64,000 nt of DNA from NCBI RefSeq assembly GCF_000413055.1, contig NZ_KE332518.1, positions 2,171,583 to 2,235,582 on the forward strand. The letters are read 5' to 3'. The position numbers and the translations under genes were made by a program. This stretch comes from Treponema maltophilum ATCC 51939 (lineage in GTDB: Bacteria > Spirochaetota > Spirochaetia > Treponematales > Treponemataceae). Shown piece after piece: positions 24,837 through 32,968 of the stretch. The stretch's first letter is position 1, and each line of letters opens with the position of its first letter. The notes under the pieces are model-generated. The model did not search any database. It saw only the letters and a program-made list of their open reading frames with translations, and was not told the DNA's origin.

Positions 24837-26511
24837 AGCTTTGCTGTTTTATCAGTATAAAACCTTCAAATTGATAGCTTATGAGACCCTTGCGTTCCTC
24901 ATCGTACAAATAATTCGCACTTGTTATGAACAGCAGCGTTTCACTGTCGAGTTCAATGCTGAAGTCTTCACCGTTTTCGGGTACAGCAAGCAAGTCGTCA
25001 AAAATATCGTATTTTGTTCTTTCTACCCATAGCGGAACTTCGGTATACACCGTACCGTCTTTGGACTTCCGGACGGATTGCGCTGTCGGCACCATAAACG
25101 AATAGGATGATATATCGAGCGCATATTTCCTCCATTTGTAAGACTTATGAACTTCATTGTCCGGTCTGTCGTTCGACTGCGGAAAACCGAAAACGGTTTG
25201 GGGGTCCGAATTGTCGGAAAGAGCGTCAGCGCCGCCGTAAGCAGCCTTATGTTCGCTCAAAAGTTCGTTGTATGCGCTGACCATCGCCCGGCGCTGTTCC
25301 TGCGGAATTCGGGCTATAGCGGATGCTTCAGGCTTTGCAAACCGCCCGCTCGCGTAATAGCCGTACTCGTGCAAAAGTTTTTCAAGCCGTGCCCTTTGTT
25401 CCATAGAGGGAACGCGATTCAAGCTCAAGGGCGTAAGGGTCGATACGGCGCACAAAAACGCGGCACAAAGCAGCCACACGCGAGGTGCATTTTTTTTAAG
25501 CAATACGGCCGCAATAAAACACAAAACCGAAACCGTGTACAATATTCCCGCCCAGCGGGCATCGGTCAATCCGTAGGCTTCAAAGCGGATCCATATTGCA
25601 ATAAGCTGGGCCGCAATGCAGGGCAGCATCACAAAGGCTCCCACCTTATAAAAAAAGGAGGTCGCGCGGCAGGGAAAGGCCTTTAACGTACAATAAAAAA
25701 AGAGGTAAAAAGCCGTTGCCAGCGACACAAAGATATTTATCTGTCCGCCCGGCATATTCCACGTAAAAAGGATTTTTGCCAAATACACGTACAGCACGAC
25801 AATATAAATCACGTAGACGGGAAAAGCCGCATACAGTACAAGCGCCTTATACATATGCGCCACGGGATATTCGTTTTTTTCAAAGGACAACTGTGATAAA
25901 AACACGTTCGCGGCTACAAGAGCTTGCGAAAAAACGGAGATCAACGACAGATATTCTTCGACATTTTCTATCGGGACGATGAGTTCGTTGACCGCCCAAA
26001 GGCTTATAAACAGGCCGAAAGAAACGATAAAAGCAATCCATTCGGCGAAAACGGCCGCTTTGAGTATGTGCAAAAAAACGGTTTTTTCGTTGAACTCGGT
26101 TATACAAAGATACAGCGCAATAAAAATACAAATACAGATAATGCCCCAATACGCAAGCGAAGCATAATTGAACTCATTCGTTTTTCGGGCAAGAAAAAAA
26201 CCGGGAAGCCACAGTGCGGCCGAAAACACGTAGAGCGCAATACGGATTTTCCGCGAAAACGAAAAGCGCAGTGCGGTAAGGGTTCCTGCCGTACAGGTAA
26301 GAAATGCGAACGCCGAAGCAAAAGCCGCCTGCAGTGCGGTATCACGTAAAGTAGAAACGGTATTTTCGGCTTCGCCTTGCACCTGAGGTGCAAACAAAAA
26401 AATCACCGAACTTACAAAAACCGCAAAAGTGAAAAATACCGAAAGCGGAAAACGGCGTATTCCCGAGAGCGTGCGGTTTATAAAACACTTAAAAGAATCT
26501 TTTATGCTCAT
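24826..26511 (-). CDS. Polytopic membrane protein resembling DUF4153
   Basis: A 561-aa protein with about ten to twelve hydrophobic segments in residues ~20-375 and a soluble C-terminal domain of ~185 residues (KLLHEYGYYASGRFAKPEAS, then WRKYALDISSYSFMVP). The arrangement resembles DUF4153 proteins, whose function is not known. The start ATG 26511 (MSIKDSFKCF) lies six bases after an excellent promoter. Its stop codon is embedded in the distal Rex palindrome; no terminator other than that palindrome separates it from rex. Confidence 0.68.
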   Translation of the reverse strand: MSIKDSFKCFINRTLSGIRRFPLSVFFTFAVFVSSVIFLFAPQVQGEAENTVSTLRDTALQAAFASAFAFLTCTAGTLTALRFSFSRKIRIALYVFSAALWLPGFFLARKTNEFNYASLAYWGIICICIFIALYLCITEFNEKTVFLHILKAAVFAEWIAFIVSFGLFISLWAVNELIVPIENVEEYLSLISVFSQALVAANVFLSQLSFEKNEYPVAHMYKALVLYAAFPVYVIYIVVLYVYLAKILFTWNMPGGQINIFVSLATAFYLFFYCTLKAFPCRATSFFYKVGAFVMLPCIAAQLIAIWIRFEAYGLTDARWAGILYTVSVLCFIAAVLLKKNAPRVWLLCAAFLCAVSTLTPLSLNRVPSMEQRARLEKLLHEYGYYASGRFAKPEASAIARIPQEQRRAMVSAYNELLSEHKAAYGGADALSDNSDPQTVFGFPQSNDRPDNEVHKSYKWRKYALDISSYSFMVPTAQSVRKSKDGTVYTEVPLWVERTKYDIFDDLLAVPENGEDFSIELDSETLLFITSANYLYDEERKGLISYQFEGFILIKQQSFVN

Positions 26512-26517
26512 GACACC

Positions 26518-26546
26518 ATTGTAACCGCCGGCGCAATTTTTGTCAA
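26518..26546 (-). promoter_or_regulatory. Predicted promoter of the DUF4153-like gene (leaderless type)
   Basis: Minus-strand TTGACA (26541-26546) and TACAAT (26518-26523) with 17 bp spacing, and six bases to ATG 26511. The -35 is a consensus match, making this the best example of the leaderless pattern. Confidence 0.7.
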
Positions 26547-26647
26547 AAGATACAAATAATTCCCGCGTTGACACAAAAAGAATTTTATATAATTATTATT
26601 CTGATATTCTTATATCGCTAAATAAATATTTAATCGGGAGAAAAAAA

Positions 26648-27634
26648 ATGAAAAAGATTGCGATTGCCGTGCTTGTACTTTGCGCGGGCTTACTCGTGCC
26701 GATTTTGGCGGCGGAAAGGAAGGCCGAAATTCAAAACGCGCACTTCGTTTTGGCTGACAAAGAGAAAGGTAAAGAGCTGCTTTTAATCGAGGACGATTTT
26801 ACAAACGCTTTAACGCCGTTCGATATGTCGGCACGGTTAAAAACGGCAAAGTCCGTTACAAAAAAACAATACTTTGATTTTATAAAAGAGCAAACATTGG
26901 ACTGGCAGGAGGACGAAAAGAATCTGCTGAACGGTGTTTTTACCGAAATTAAAAATCTTTTAAAAGATTATAAAATCGAAGTGCCTGAAATCGTTTATCT
27001 TGTAAAAACGACCGGACACGAAGAAGGCAATTCGGCGTACTGCCGGAATTTAAATGTTATCGTTTTTGCGCAATCGATGCTGAATATCGATAAGGAGGAT
27101 TTATCGGAATTATGCTTGCACGAACTGTTCCATATTTATTCACGAAATAATTTGGATGTGCGCGAAAAATTGTATAATCACATCGGATTTTATAAAACCG
27201 GCAAACTTTCAATTCCCGACAATATCAACAAAAACAAAATAACGAATCCCGACGCACCTGCAAATAATTATTATTTTAAAGCCGAAATAAACAGCGAAAA
27301 AACCGATGTGATGCCGCTGCTTTTGGCGACGGGCCCGTATGACGAAACCAAAGGCGGAGAGTTTTTCAACTATATGCGGCTGCTCTTTTTTGCCGTAGAT
27401 ACCGGAAAAGACGGATGCACCCTGCACGTCGAAAACGGAAAGTATGCAGTTTTTCCGCTGAGCAGGATTTCAAACTATTTTGAAAAAGTAGGAAAAAACA
27501 CGGAGTATATTATTCATGCCGAAGAAATTCTTGCCGATAATTTTGTGATTCTTGCCAAAGACAAAAAAGACATACAAAGTCCCTACGTTATAGACGACAT
27601 GAAAAGCATACTTAAAAAAACGGCCGGACGGTAG
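26648..27634 (+). CDS. Secreted protein with HExxH zinc-peptidase motif
   Basis: A 328-aa protein with an N-terminal signal peptide (MKKIAIAVLVLCAGLLVPIL, then AAE). HELFH at 158-162 is a zinc-binding and catalytic HExxH motif, and EEILADNF near 292-299 is suited to supply the third zinc ligand, as in gluzincin-type peptidases. This predicts a periplasmic or exported metallopeptidase of unknown substrate. ATG 26648 follows a GGGAG site by eight bases. The coding sequence looks more AT-rich than its neighbours. A TTGACA at 26568 may belong to its promoter, but no good -10 is at the right distance. Confidence 0.7.
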   Translation: MKKIAIAVLVLCAGLLVPILAAERKAEIQNAHFVLADKEKGKELLLIEDDFTNALTPFDMSARLKTAKSVTKKQYFDFIKEQTLDWQEDEKNLLNGVFTEIKNLLKDYKIEVPEIVYLVKTTGHEEGNSAYCRNLNVIVFAQSMLNIDKEDLSELCLHELFHIYSRNNLDVREKLYNHIGFYKTGKLSIPDNINKNKITNPDAPANNYYFKAEINSEKTDVMPLLLATGPYDETKGGEFFNYMRLLFFAVDTGKDGCTLHVENGKYAVFPLSRISNYFEKVGKNTEYIIHAEEILADNFVILAKDKKDIQSPYVIDDMKSILKKTAGR

Positions 27635-27656
27635 GTCCCGCCCGGCTCGATTTTAG

Positions 27657-27710
27657 AACCGGAGCTGCCCTTTGTAAAGTTTTCAATAACTTCCAGGGCA
27701 GCCTCCGGTT
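27657..27710 (+). terminator. Strong stem-loop after the HExxH gene
   Basis: AACCGGAGCTGCCCT (27657-27671) pairs with AGGGCAG plus CTCCGGTT (27695-27710) with a single bulged C, a 15-bp stem. The 23-base loop contains an inner AAGTT/AACTT stem. The following T-run is weak (TTTCC). It lies between convergent genes and may end both transcripts. Confidence 0.5.
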
Positions 27711-27760
27711 TCCTTGATATAATATGCTACCGGTGCGCCTTAGCTAAAGCACAGCGCAGT

Positions 27761-29041
27761 TTAGGCGCTTTTACCGTTTTTGTTCGGGATAACGAGGTTC
27801 AGCAAAATACCGACGACCGTTGCAAGCGCAACGCCGCCGAGGGCGAAATGGAATCCTCCGCCGACATCAAACTGCAAAATGCCGCCGCCTATACCGATAA
27901 CCATGATAACCGACGATATGGTAAGGTTGCGTTTATCTTTATAATCGACGCCGCTTTCGACGATTGTGCGCAGTCCGCTCGAAGCGATAAGTCCGTACAA
28001 GAGCATAGAAATACCGCCCATAACGGGGCCGGGAATTGTTTGAATAATCGCACCGAACTTTTGGATAAAGGATAACAGCACGGCAATTACCGCCGCCCCG
28101 CCGATAACCCATACGCTGTACACTTTTGTAATTGCCATAACGCCGATGTTTTCGCCGTAGGTAGTGTTGGGCGGGCCTCCCCACAGAGCAGCCCAGGTTG
28201 TGGCAAGCCCGTCGCCGAGTAAGGTGCGGTGCAAGCCGGGATCTTTATAAAAATCGCGCCCGACCACTTTCGACGTAACCATCGTGTCGCCCAAGTGTTC
28301 GCAGATGGTTGCAAGCGAAACGATGATAAAGGTCAGCACGGGGACGAAGCCGAATTTGGGCAAAGCAAAGGACGGGGCGCCGAACCACGCGGCATTGCGC
28401 ACGACGCTGAAGTCGATAATCGCATACGCGGGGAAAAAGAATCCCATAATCAGCGTAAAAAGATAGCCGCCGACAAGACCGATTAAAATCGAAATGGTGT
28501 TGAAAAAGCCTTTCAAAAACACGCTCGCGATAATGGCGATTGCAAGGGTTACCAAGGCGATCGAAAAGTACACGAGCGAATATTCGCCGTTCGCGCCGTA
28601 CATTGCCGAGCGCATCGCCGTCGGCGCAAGGTTCAAGCCGATAACGATAATGACCGAACCGATAACGACCGGAGGCAACGCCTTATCGAGCCATTTTGTT
28701 CCCGCAACTTTTACAAGCGCGGCGACAACGGCATAAAAAATACCGGCGCAAAAAGCCCCGCCGAGTGCATAAGGCATTCCGTATGCAGCGGCAATGGCCG
28801 TCAACGCCGGTATAAAGGCAAAGGACGAACCTAAAAAAGCCGGTACCTTCGCGCCTGTAATTAAAATATACAGCAGCGTTCCGGTACCGGCTGTAAATAG
28901 CGCCGTTGAAGGACTTAGTCCCGTCAACAGCGGAACAAGCACGGTCGCTCCGAACATGGCGAATACGTGCTGAAAACTGAGCGGTATCCACCGCGACAAT
29001 CCGGGACGATCGGAAGGTCCCAAAACCTGATGTGTACTCAT
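27761..29041 (-). CDS. uraA: Uracil permease (NCS2 family)
   Basis: A 426-aa nucleobase:cation symporter-2 protein that imports uracil through the inner membrane. Signature segments are FGATVLVPLLTG near the N-terminus, FIIVSLATICEHLGDTMVTS with the substrate-binding Glu, and GGPPNTTYGENIGVMA with the second conserved Glu. About 14 TM segments are visible. A strong GGGGAGAG ribosome site precedes the ATG by six bases. It follows a phosphoesterase gene in the same operon. Xanthine or another pyrimidine cannot be excluded as substrate, but the motifs fit UraA best. Confidence 0.92.
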   Translation of the reverse strand: MSTHQVLGPSDRPGLSRWIPLSFQHVFAMFGATVLVPLLTGLSPSTALFTAGTGTLLYILITGAKVPAFLGSSFAFIPALTAIAAAYGMPYALGGAFCAGIFYAVVAALVKVAGTKWLDKALPPVVIGSVIIVIGLNLAPTAMRSAMYGANGEYSLVYFSIALVTLAIAIIASVFLKGFFNTISILIGLVGGYLFTLIMGFFFPAYAIIDFSVVRNAAWFGAPSFALPKFGFVPVLTFIIVSLATICEHLGDTMVTSKVVGRDFYKDPGLHRTLLGDGLATTWAALWGGPPNTTYGENIGVMAITKVYSVWVIGGAAVIAVLLSFIQKFGAIIQTIPGPVMGGISMLLYGLIASSGLRTIVESGVDYKDKRNLTISSVIMVIGIGGGILQFDVGGGFHFALGGVALATVVGILLNLVIPNKNGKSA

Positions 29042-29079
29042 TGTACGCTCTCCCCTGCCGCTTTTGCGGCTTTATGTAT

Positions 29080-29772
29080 TTATAGTGCCAATGGCAGTAT
29101 GTCTATCGCGCCGAATAAGCCTTCGCGTATTTCAAAAAATTCAATATGAAAGCGTTCCCTGCCGCCGGGGAAGCTCACAACCGCAAACGAGGGCGGAAAA
29201 CGATCGCGGGGATTTACGCAGCTTCCCGGATTAAGGATGAGCGTTCCGTCGTGTTCTTCCCAAAACAGACGATGCGTGTGTCCGAAAAACACCAAGTCGG
29301 CATCCATTGTATACGCCGAAGACGAAAGCGTTTCGGTCCCCAAATCGACGCCGTGTTTGTGGCCGTGAGCAACGAAAACGGTGCGTCCCGCCGCGCTGAA
29401 CCTCAGCCATTGGGGCGCCGCCAATTTTCGGTGTGCGTCAAAGGTTCGATCTTCGTCTTCTTTTACCGTAATCGGATACGTGTCGGCGTCGCCGTTGCCG
29501 CGAACCGCCGCAATAACGGGCGGCAGTGCGTCTTTTAATTTATCGTCGTCGGCAGCATCTTCAATACAGGCGGCAATGTCGCAAAAGCCGTCGCCGCAAA
29601 ACACCAGCGCGTCGGCATCGGTGCCGCATTGCAGAATAATATGCTTTACGGTATCGATGGCGCCGTGGCTGTCGGAAAGGACAAGCAATCGCGCCTGTTC
29701 TTTGTTTTCCAGCTCGGCAACCGCTTCGGCGGAACCGATAAGCATCGAATCCTGCTGTACCAATGAGTTCAT
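29080..29772 (-). CDS. YfcE-type metallophosphoesterase
   Basis: This 230-aa protein has the calcineurin-like dimetal phosphoesterase motifs in order: LVLSDSHG, VFCGDG, VRGNGDAD, VAHGHKHG and FFGHTHR. YfcE-like enzymes hydrolyse phosphodiesters, but the physiological substrate is usually unknown. About 28 residues precede the first motif, more than in most members. Its start overlaps the stop of the upstream lipoprotein gene (ATGA), and uraA follows 38 bases downstream. Confidence 0.85.
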   Translation of the reverse strand: MNSLVQQDSMLIGSAEAVAELENKEQARLLVLSDSHGAIDTVKHIILQCGTDADALVFCGDGFCDIAACIEDAADDDKLKDALPPVIAAVRGNGDADTYPITVKEDEDRTFDAHRKLAAPQWLRFSAAGRTVFVAHGHKHGVDLGTETLSSSAYTMDADLVFFGHTHRLFWEEHDGTLILNPGSCVNPRDRFPPSFAVVSFPGGRERFHIEFFEIREGLFGAIDILPLAL

Positions 29773-30593
29773 TGTTTTTCCCTCGGAATTCCTTCCAACA
29801 CATAATGATTTTTAGATCTCAAGCCGGTAACGGGATCGGTATAGATGACAAGGTTGCAGCCGGTTTGCTTAAAAAATTCTCTTCGAAGTGACGGTATGAG
29901 CATGGGGCTTTCCTTCATTTCGCTCCAATTCAACAGTACCTGTATGAGCGGCGAAAGCACGGCTCCGAAATCGCCCTTGTATTCCAAATCGGCATCTTCG
30001 GCAGAATCGTGAGCAACGTCGGCATCGTTTTTAAGCGGAGCGGTCCGGTAATCGATAACCAAATCCGAGCCGGCTTCGGTACCCAACACGTCGTCCTGCG
30101 GAAAAACGGAGAAAACGGGAATTTCGGCACCGATGTCCTGCAGCGCGGCAAGCACCGAATGTATGCCCTGCGGAGCGCCGATCGTAATAAAAGCCGAAAG
30201 CTCCCCGCGTTCACGCAGTTCGGTCAATTTGGACGAAAGCGATGCCGTCCTGATTTTACCGGCAACCGTTACGTCTTCGGGATAGGATAAAATCGATATG
30301 ATTCCGCCGTTTTGAAAAAGTCCGTAGGTGCGGTCGAGATAATCGGTCAGCTTTTGCTTTTTTTCGGCATCCGTAAAGTCATGCCCCAAAAATAGGACAA
30401 TATTGCGTAAGCCTGCATGATGAGCCGAAGCTACGGCGGAGGAATCGGTGCGGATCCCTTTTTCTTCGGATTCGGATTTTGCGGTTTTATTCGAACAAGA
30501 CAAAGAAAAGAAAAGGAAAAAAGCGACCGGAACAAGCACTGCCCTTTTATTTAAAAGCCGAAAAAAACTGTACGGATATCTCCTTTTTTCCAC
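29769..30593 (-). CDS. Lipoprotein with periplasmic-binding-protein-like fold
   Basis: A 274-aa predicted lipoprotein. After RRYPYSFFRLLNKRAVLVPV comes a hydrophobic stretch ending FFSLSC, whose Cys would be lipidated. The mature part has alternating strands and helices (NIVLFLGHDFTDAEKKQKL, AFITIGAPQGIHSVLAALQD, IPVFSVFPQDDV) like type 1 binding proteins, and may belong to DUF3798; that name is from memory. The start is GTG 30593: TAAGAT ends six bases before it and no better start follows the internal GGAG. It is first in an operon with the phosphoesterase and uraA. Confidence 0.6.
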   Translation of the reverse strand: MEKRRYPYSFFRLLNKRAVLVPVAFFLFFSLSCSNKTAKSESEEKGIRTDSSAVASAHHAGLRNIVLFLGHDFTDAEKKQKLTDYLDRTYGLFQNGGIISILSYPEDVTVAGKIRTASLSSKLTELRERGELSAFITIGAPQGIHSVLAALQDIGAEIPVFSVFPQDDVLGTEAGSDLVIDYRTAPLKNDADVAHDSAEDADLEYKGDFGAVLSPLIQVLLNWSEMKESPMLIPSLRREFFKQTGCNLVIYTDPVTGLRSKNHYVLEGIPREKQ

Positions 30594-30599
30594 ACGTTC

Positions 30600-30628
30600 A
30601 TCTTATCACAGTACGAAAAAAATGAAAA
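30600..30628 (-). promoter_or_regulatory. Predicted promoter of the lipoprotein operon (leaderless type)
   Basis: Minus-strand TTTTCA (30623-30628) and TAAGAT (30600-30605) have 17 bp spacing, with six bases to the GTG start at 30593. Confidence 0.4.
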
Positions 30629-30647
30629 GGGGGCGGAGTGAATCGCG

Positions 30648-31304
30648 TTATTTTTCTTTGCCGATTGTCGTAAAAGGGCCGTGACCGGGATACACGCGCG
30701 TGTCGTCGGGAAGCGCAAACAGGGCGGCAAGGCTTTGTCGGAGCTGCTCAAAACTTCCGCCGGTCAAGTCGGTGCGGCCGAAGCCCGAAGCGAACAGCGT
30801 GTCGCCCGACAAAAGAACGCCGTCCTTATGGTACAGACTTATCGAACCGGGGCTGTGTCCCGGCGTGTGCAAAATCGTCCATTCGGGGGCAATGCTTAAA
30901 ACGGCGGTTTCGGGCGTATGAATGTCGAACACGATATCGGCTTCGGGAAAAACCGGATAAGCCGATGCAAACTCGTCAACTAAATACGCGGCGCCGACAC
31001 GCAAAAAATCGCTTCGGTGCCGTTCGTAGGCGCCCTTTCCCGTATACCCCAGGTCGTCTTTGTGAATGCACAGCGGCGCATCTTTATACAAGGCTTTCAG
31101 CTGCGGGACGGCGCCTATATGGTCGAAGTGCCCGTGCGTAAGCACAATGCCGGCAACCTGAGCGCCGCCGACCTTTTCGGCAATCGCGTCGGCTTGGCCG
31201 CCCGGATCGACGATAAACACGCGTTCAAAGCCCGAAGCGGCGCTGCACGGCACGATATAGGTATTAACCGCTAAAGGGCCGGTCGGCAGACAAACGGGCG
31301 TCAC
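30648..31304 (-). CDS. MBL-fold (glyoxalase II-like) hydrolase
   Basis: A 218-aa metallo-beta-lactamase-fold hydrolase. THGHFDHIG is the zinc-binding HxHxDH motif, HTPGHSPGS and LLSGDTLFASGFGRTDL supply the next ligands, and VYPGHGP the last His. Proteins of this size resemble hydroxyacylglutathione hydrolase but lack its C-terminal substrate domain, so the thioester or other substrate is open. The GTG start overlaps the stop of the DbpA-like gene as GTGA, indicating coupled translation. Confidence 0.87.
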   Translation of the reverse strand: MTPVCLPTGPLAVNTYIVPCSAASGFERVFIVDPGGQADAIAEKVGGAQVAGIVLTHGHFDHIGAVPQLKALYKDAPLCIHKDDLGYTGKGAYERHRSDFLRVGAAYLVDEFASAYPVFPEADIVFDIHTPETAVLSIAPEWTILHTPGHSPGSISLYHKDGVLLSGDTLFASGFGRTDLTGGSFEQLRQSLAALFALPDDTRVYPGHGPFTTIGKEK

Positions 31305-31903
31305 TGAACATCGGATTCGGGAGAAGAAACCGAATCTCCGCCGTCGGAAGTCTTGGCGCCGTCTTCTTTTTTGCGGGAGCGGCTGACCGTAAGCTTTCTG
31401 CTGCGGTACTCGCTGCCGTTTAAAGCTTCGATTATTTTATCGGCGTCGTCGGCGTACACTTGCACGAACGAATAATTATCCAACACGCGTATGTCGCCGA
31501 CCCGTTCGCGTTCGAGCGGCACCCGCTGACAAATAAGCGCGATAAGGTCGCGGGGAAAAACGCCCCTGCTGCGCCCTATGCCGATAAAGATTGTGGAAGC
31601 CGCATCGGCGTCGATAACGATGCGCGGCGTGCGCTCTTTCGGCGTCTTATCGGATTGCGAAGCGCGGGCAGCGCGCTCTGCCGGCTTTATTTTGCCCTGT
31701 GCAAGCGGTATGCCGGAAGCCAGCTGTTTTACTATGTAAGACGCCACATACGAGCGCAGCGTCAGCGGAACGTTCTTTTTAAATAATTTTTTGTATTCGT
31801 TCAACACAAGAGGATCTTCTTCTGTTTTTACCGCCGTTACGGCATGTGCAAGAATACTTTCAAAACGTTCGTGAATAACGGAAACATCCCGTCGGAAAGC
31901 CAT
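31301..31903 (-). CDS. Stand-alone DbpA-type RNA-binding domain protein
   Basis: The C-terminal half (~100-180) resembles the RNA-binding domain that follows the helicase core in DbpA/CsdA DEAD-box proteins: TIFIGIGRSRGVFPRDLIALI, then GDIRVLDNYSFVQVYADDADK and LTVSRSRKK. The N-terminal half is helical, and no helicase motifs are present. It may bind rRNA or act with a separate helicase. GAGGAG precedes the ATG by five bases. The acidic C-terminal tail (SDGGDSVSSPESDVQ) is probably disordered. It is in an operon with the MBL hydrolase. Confidence 0.75.
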   Translation of the reverse strand: MAFRRDVSVIHERFESILAHAVTAVKTEEDPLVLNEYKKLFKKNVPLTLRSYVASYIVKQLASGIPLAQGKIKPAERAARASQSDKTPKERTPRIVIDADAASTIFIGIGRSRGVFPRDLIALICQRVPLERERVGDIRVLDNYSFVQVYADDADKIIEALNGSEYRSRKLTVSRSRKKEDGAKTSDGGDSVSSPESDVQ

Positions 31904-31991
31904 ATAAACTCCTCATTACTCCTATAAGATTCTTCCAAATCGTCTTACCTTTACGAAAAACCGATTGACCGCCCTATATCGATCGGCGTTT

Positions 31992-32888
31992 TCAAATATC
32001 GGCTAAAAAACCGGCGGAAATTCGCCTGAAACCGCTGCGCAGCATAACCTGTTCAAAAAAAACGGGAATATGCACCGACAAGGCAAAGACATGAGCGATG
32101 CCCTTAGCCTTCAGCATGTCCATGCAGCGCGCAAAAAGCGACTTTCCTATCCCTAAGCCCCTCCATGCGGAAAAAACATAAAAATCGGTAATAATAACCG
32201 TTTTTCGCGCGCCTTCGGGAAAAGGGGATACCCGTATAAAACCCGCAAAATCGCCTTCGGCCGTTTTTACGGTAAGCGTATAAAAAGGCCCGCTGCCCGC
32301 AAGCATGGCCGGCACGCGATCCAAAAGCGAAAGCGCTTTTGCCGATTCGGCATCGTACATTTCTTTCAGCTCGCTTTCACACAGCGCACGGGCGCGCTGC
32401 ACAAAAACTTCGTCCGAAGCGTCTTGTCCCTCGCGGAACGTAAAATCGGAACACACGAGTTCGTCGGTTTCTTCCGGTTCGGCGCCGATTTTTTCCGCGC
32501 CCCATGAATCGCACAGCGTATTATACCAGCCGATAATTTCGCGCCTTAAAGCTTTTTCTTTAAAAGCAAACCAAAGGTTTTCAACTTCAGGGCTGCTTTT
32601 AAGAATATCCTTAAAACCGCGGAACACTCCCTTCCCTGCAAACAATACGGCACGCAGTTTTTCCTTTACCGGCGGATTCCGCAACGAAGCGACAAAGCGC
32701 TCCATCATTTTAAACCCGTCCACCGAATCCCATATGGGCAAAGCGTAATAGCGGTCGGGATCTCCGTCCGGCACGGTACTCACAGCCGTCAGCGTATTAT
32801 TTTCGGAATCGAAAACATACCGGCCGTTTTGATCCTCCATGGAAAAAATAATTTGATTAATTATTTCATCGCTGAGTTCAAACTGCAT
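31992..32888 (-). CDS. UPF0158-GNAT acetyltransferase fusion
   Basis: Residues ~1-140 resemble UPF0158 proteins: NGRYVFDSENNTLTAV, then YYALPIWDSVDGFKMMERF and NPPVKEKLRAVLFAGKGVFRG. Residues ~150-298 form a GNAT acetyltransferase with the acetyl-CoA loop RGLGIGKSLFARC and strand TVIITDFYVF. Each domain is normally found alone, so the fusion suggests a functional link. The substrate is unknown. The start ATG 32888 is ten bases after a TATAAT element, leaving a leader of only a few bases and no ribosome site. It is divergent from the Tp0751-like gene. Confidence 0.75.
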   Translation of the reverse strand: MQFELSDEIINQIIFSMEDQNGRYVFDSENNTLTAVSTVPDGDPDRYYALPIWDSVDGFKMMERFVASLRNPPVKEKLRAVLFAGKGVFRGFKDILKSSPEVENLWFAFKEKALRREIIGWYNTLCDSWGAEKIGAEPEETDELVCSDFTFREGQDASDEVFVQRARALCESELKEMYDAESAKALSLLDRVPAMLAGSGPFYTLTVKTAEGDFAGFIRVSPFPEGARKTVIITDFYVFSAWRGLGIGKSLFARCMDMLKAKGIAHVFALSVHIPVFFEQVMLRSGFRRISAGFLADI

Positions 32889-32898
32889 ACCGGTTCGT

Positions 32899-32926
32899 AT
32901 TATACCATATTTTCAAAGAAAATCAA
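32899..32926 (-). promoter_or_regulatory. Predicted promoter of the UPF0158-GNAT gene
   Basis: Minus-strand TTGATT (32921-32926) and TATAAT (32899-32904), 16 bp apart, with ten bases to the ATG. It lies back to back with the promoter of the Tp0751-like gene. Confidence 0.5.
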
Positions 32927-32933
32927 CGTGCGG

Positions 32934-32962
32934 TTGAAGGCGCGCACAAAATAAGCTATAGT
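32934..32962 (+). promoter_or_regulatory. Predicted promoter of the Tp0751-like gene (leaderless type)
   Basis: TTGAAG at 32934-32939 and TATAGT at 32957-32962, 17 bp apart, six bases (GTGCGT) before ATG 32969, with no ribosome site. Confidence 0.6.
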
Positions 32963-32968
32963 GTGCGT

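Noticed and set aside
27735..27772. GCGCCT/AGGCGC hairpin with TTTT at the end of uraA as plus-strand terminator
   Set aside because: The pairing beyond six base pairs is poor and the T-run is inside the uraA coding end. The hairpin at 27657-27710 is a better candidate.
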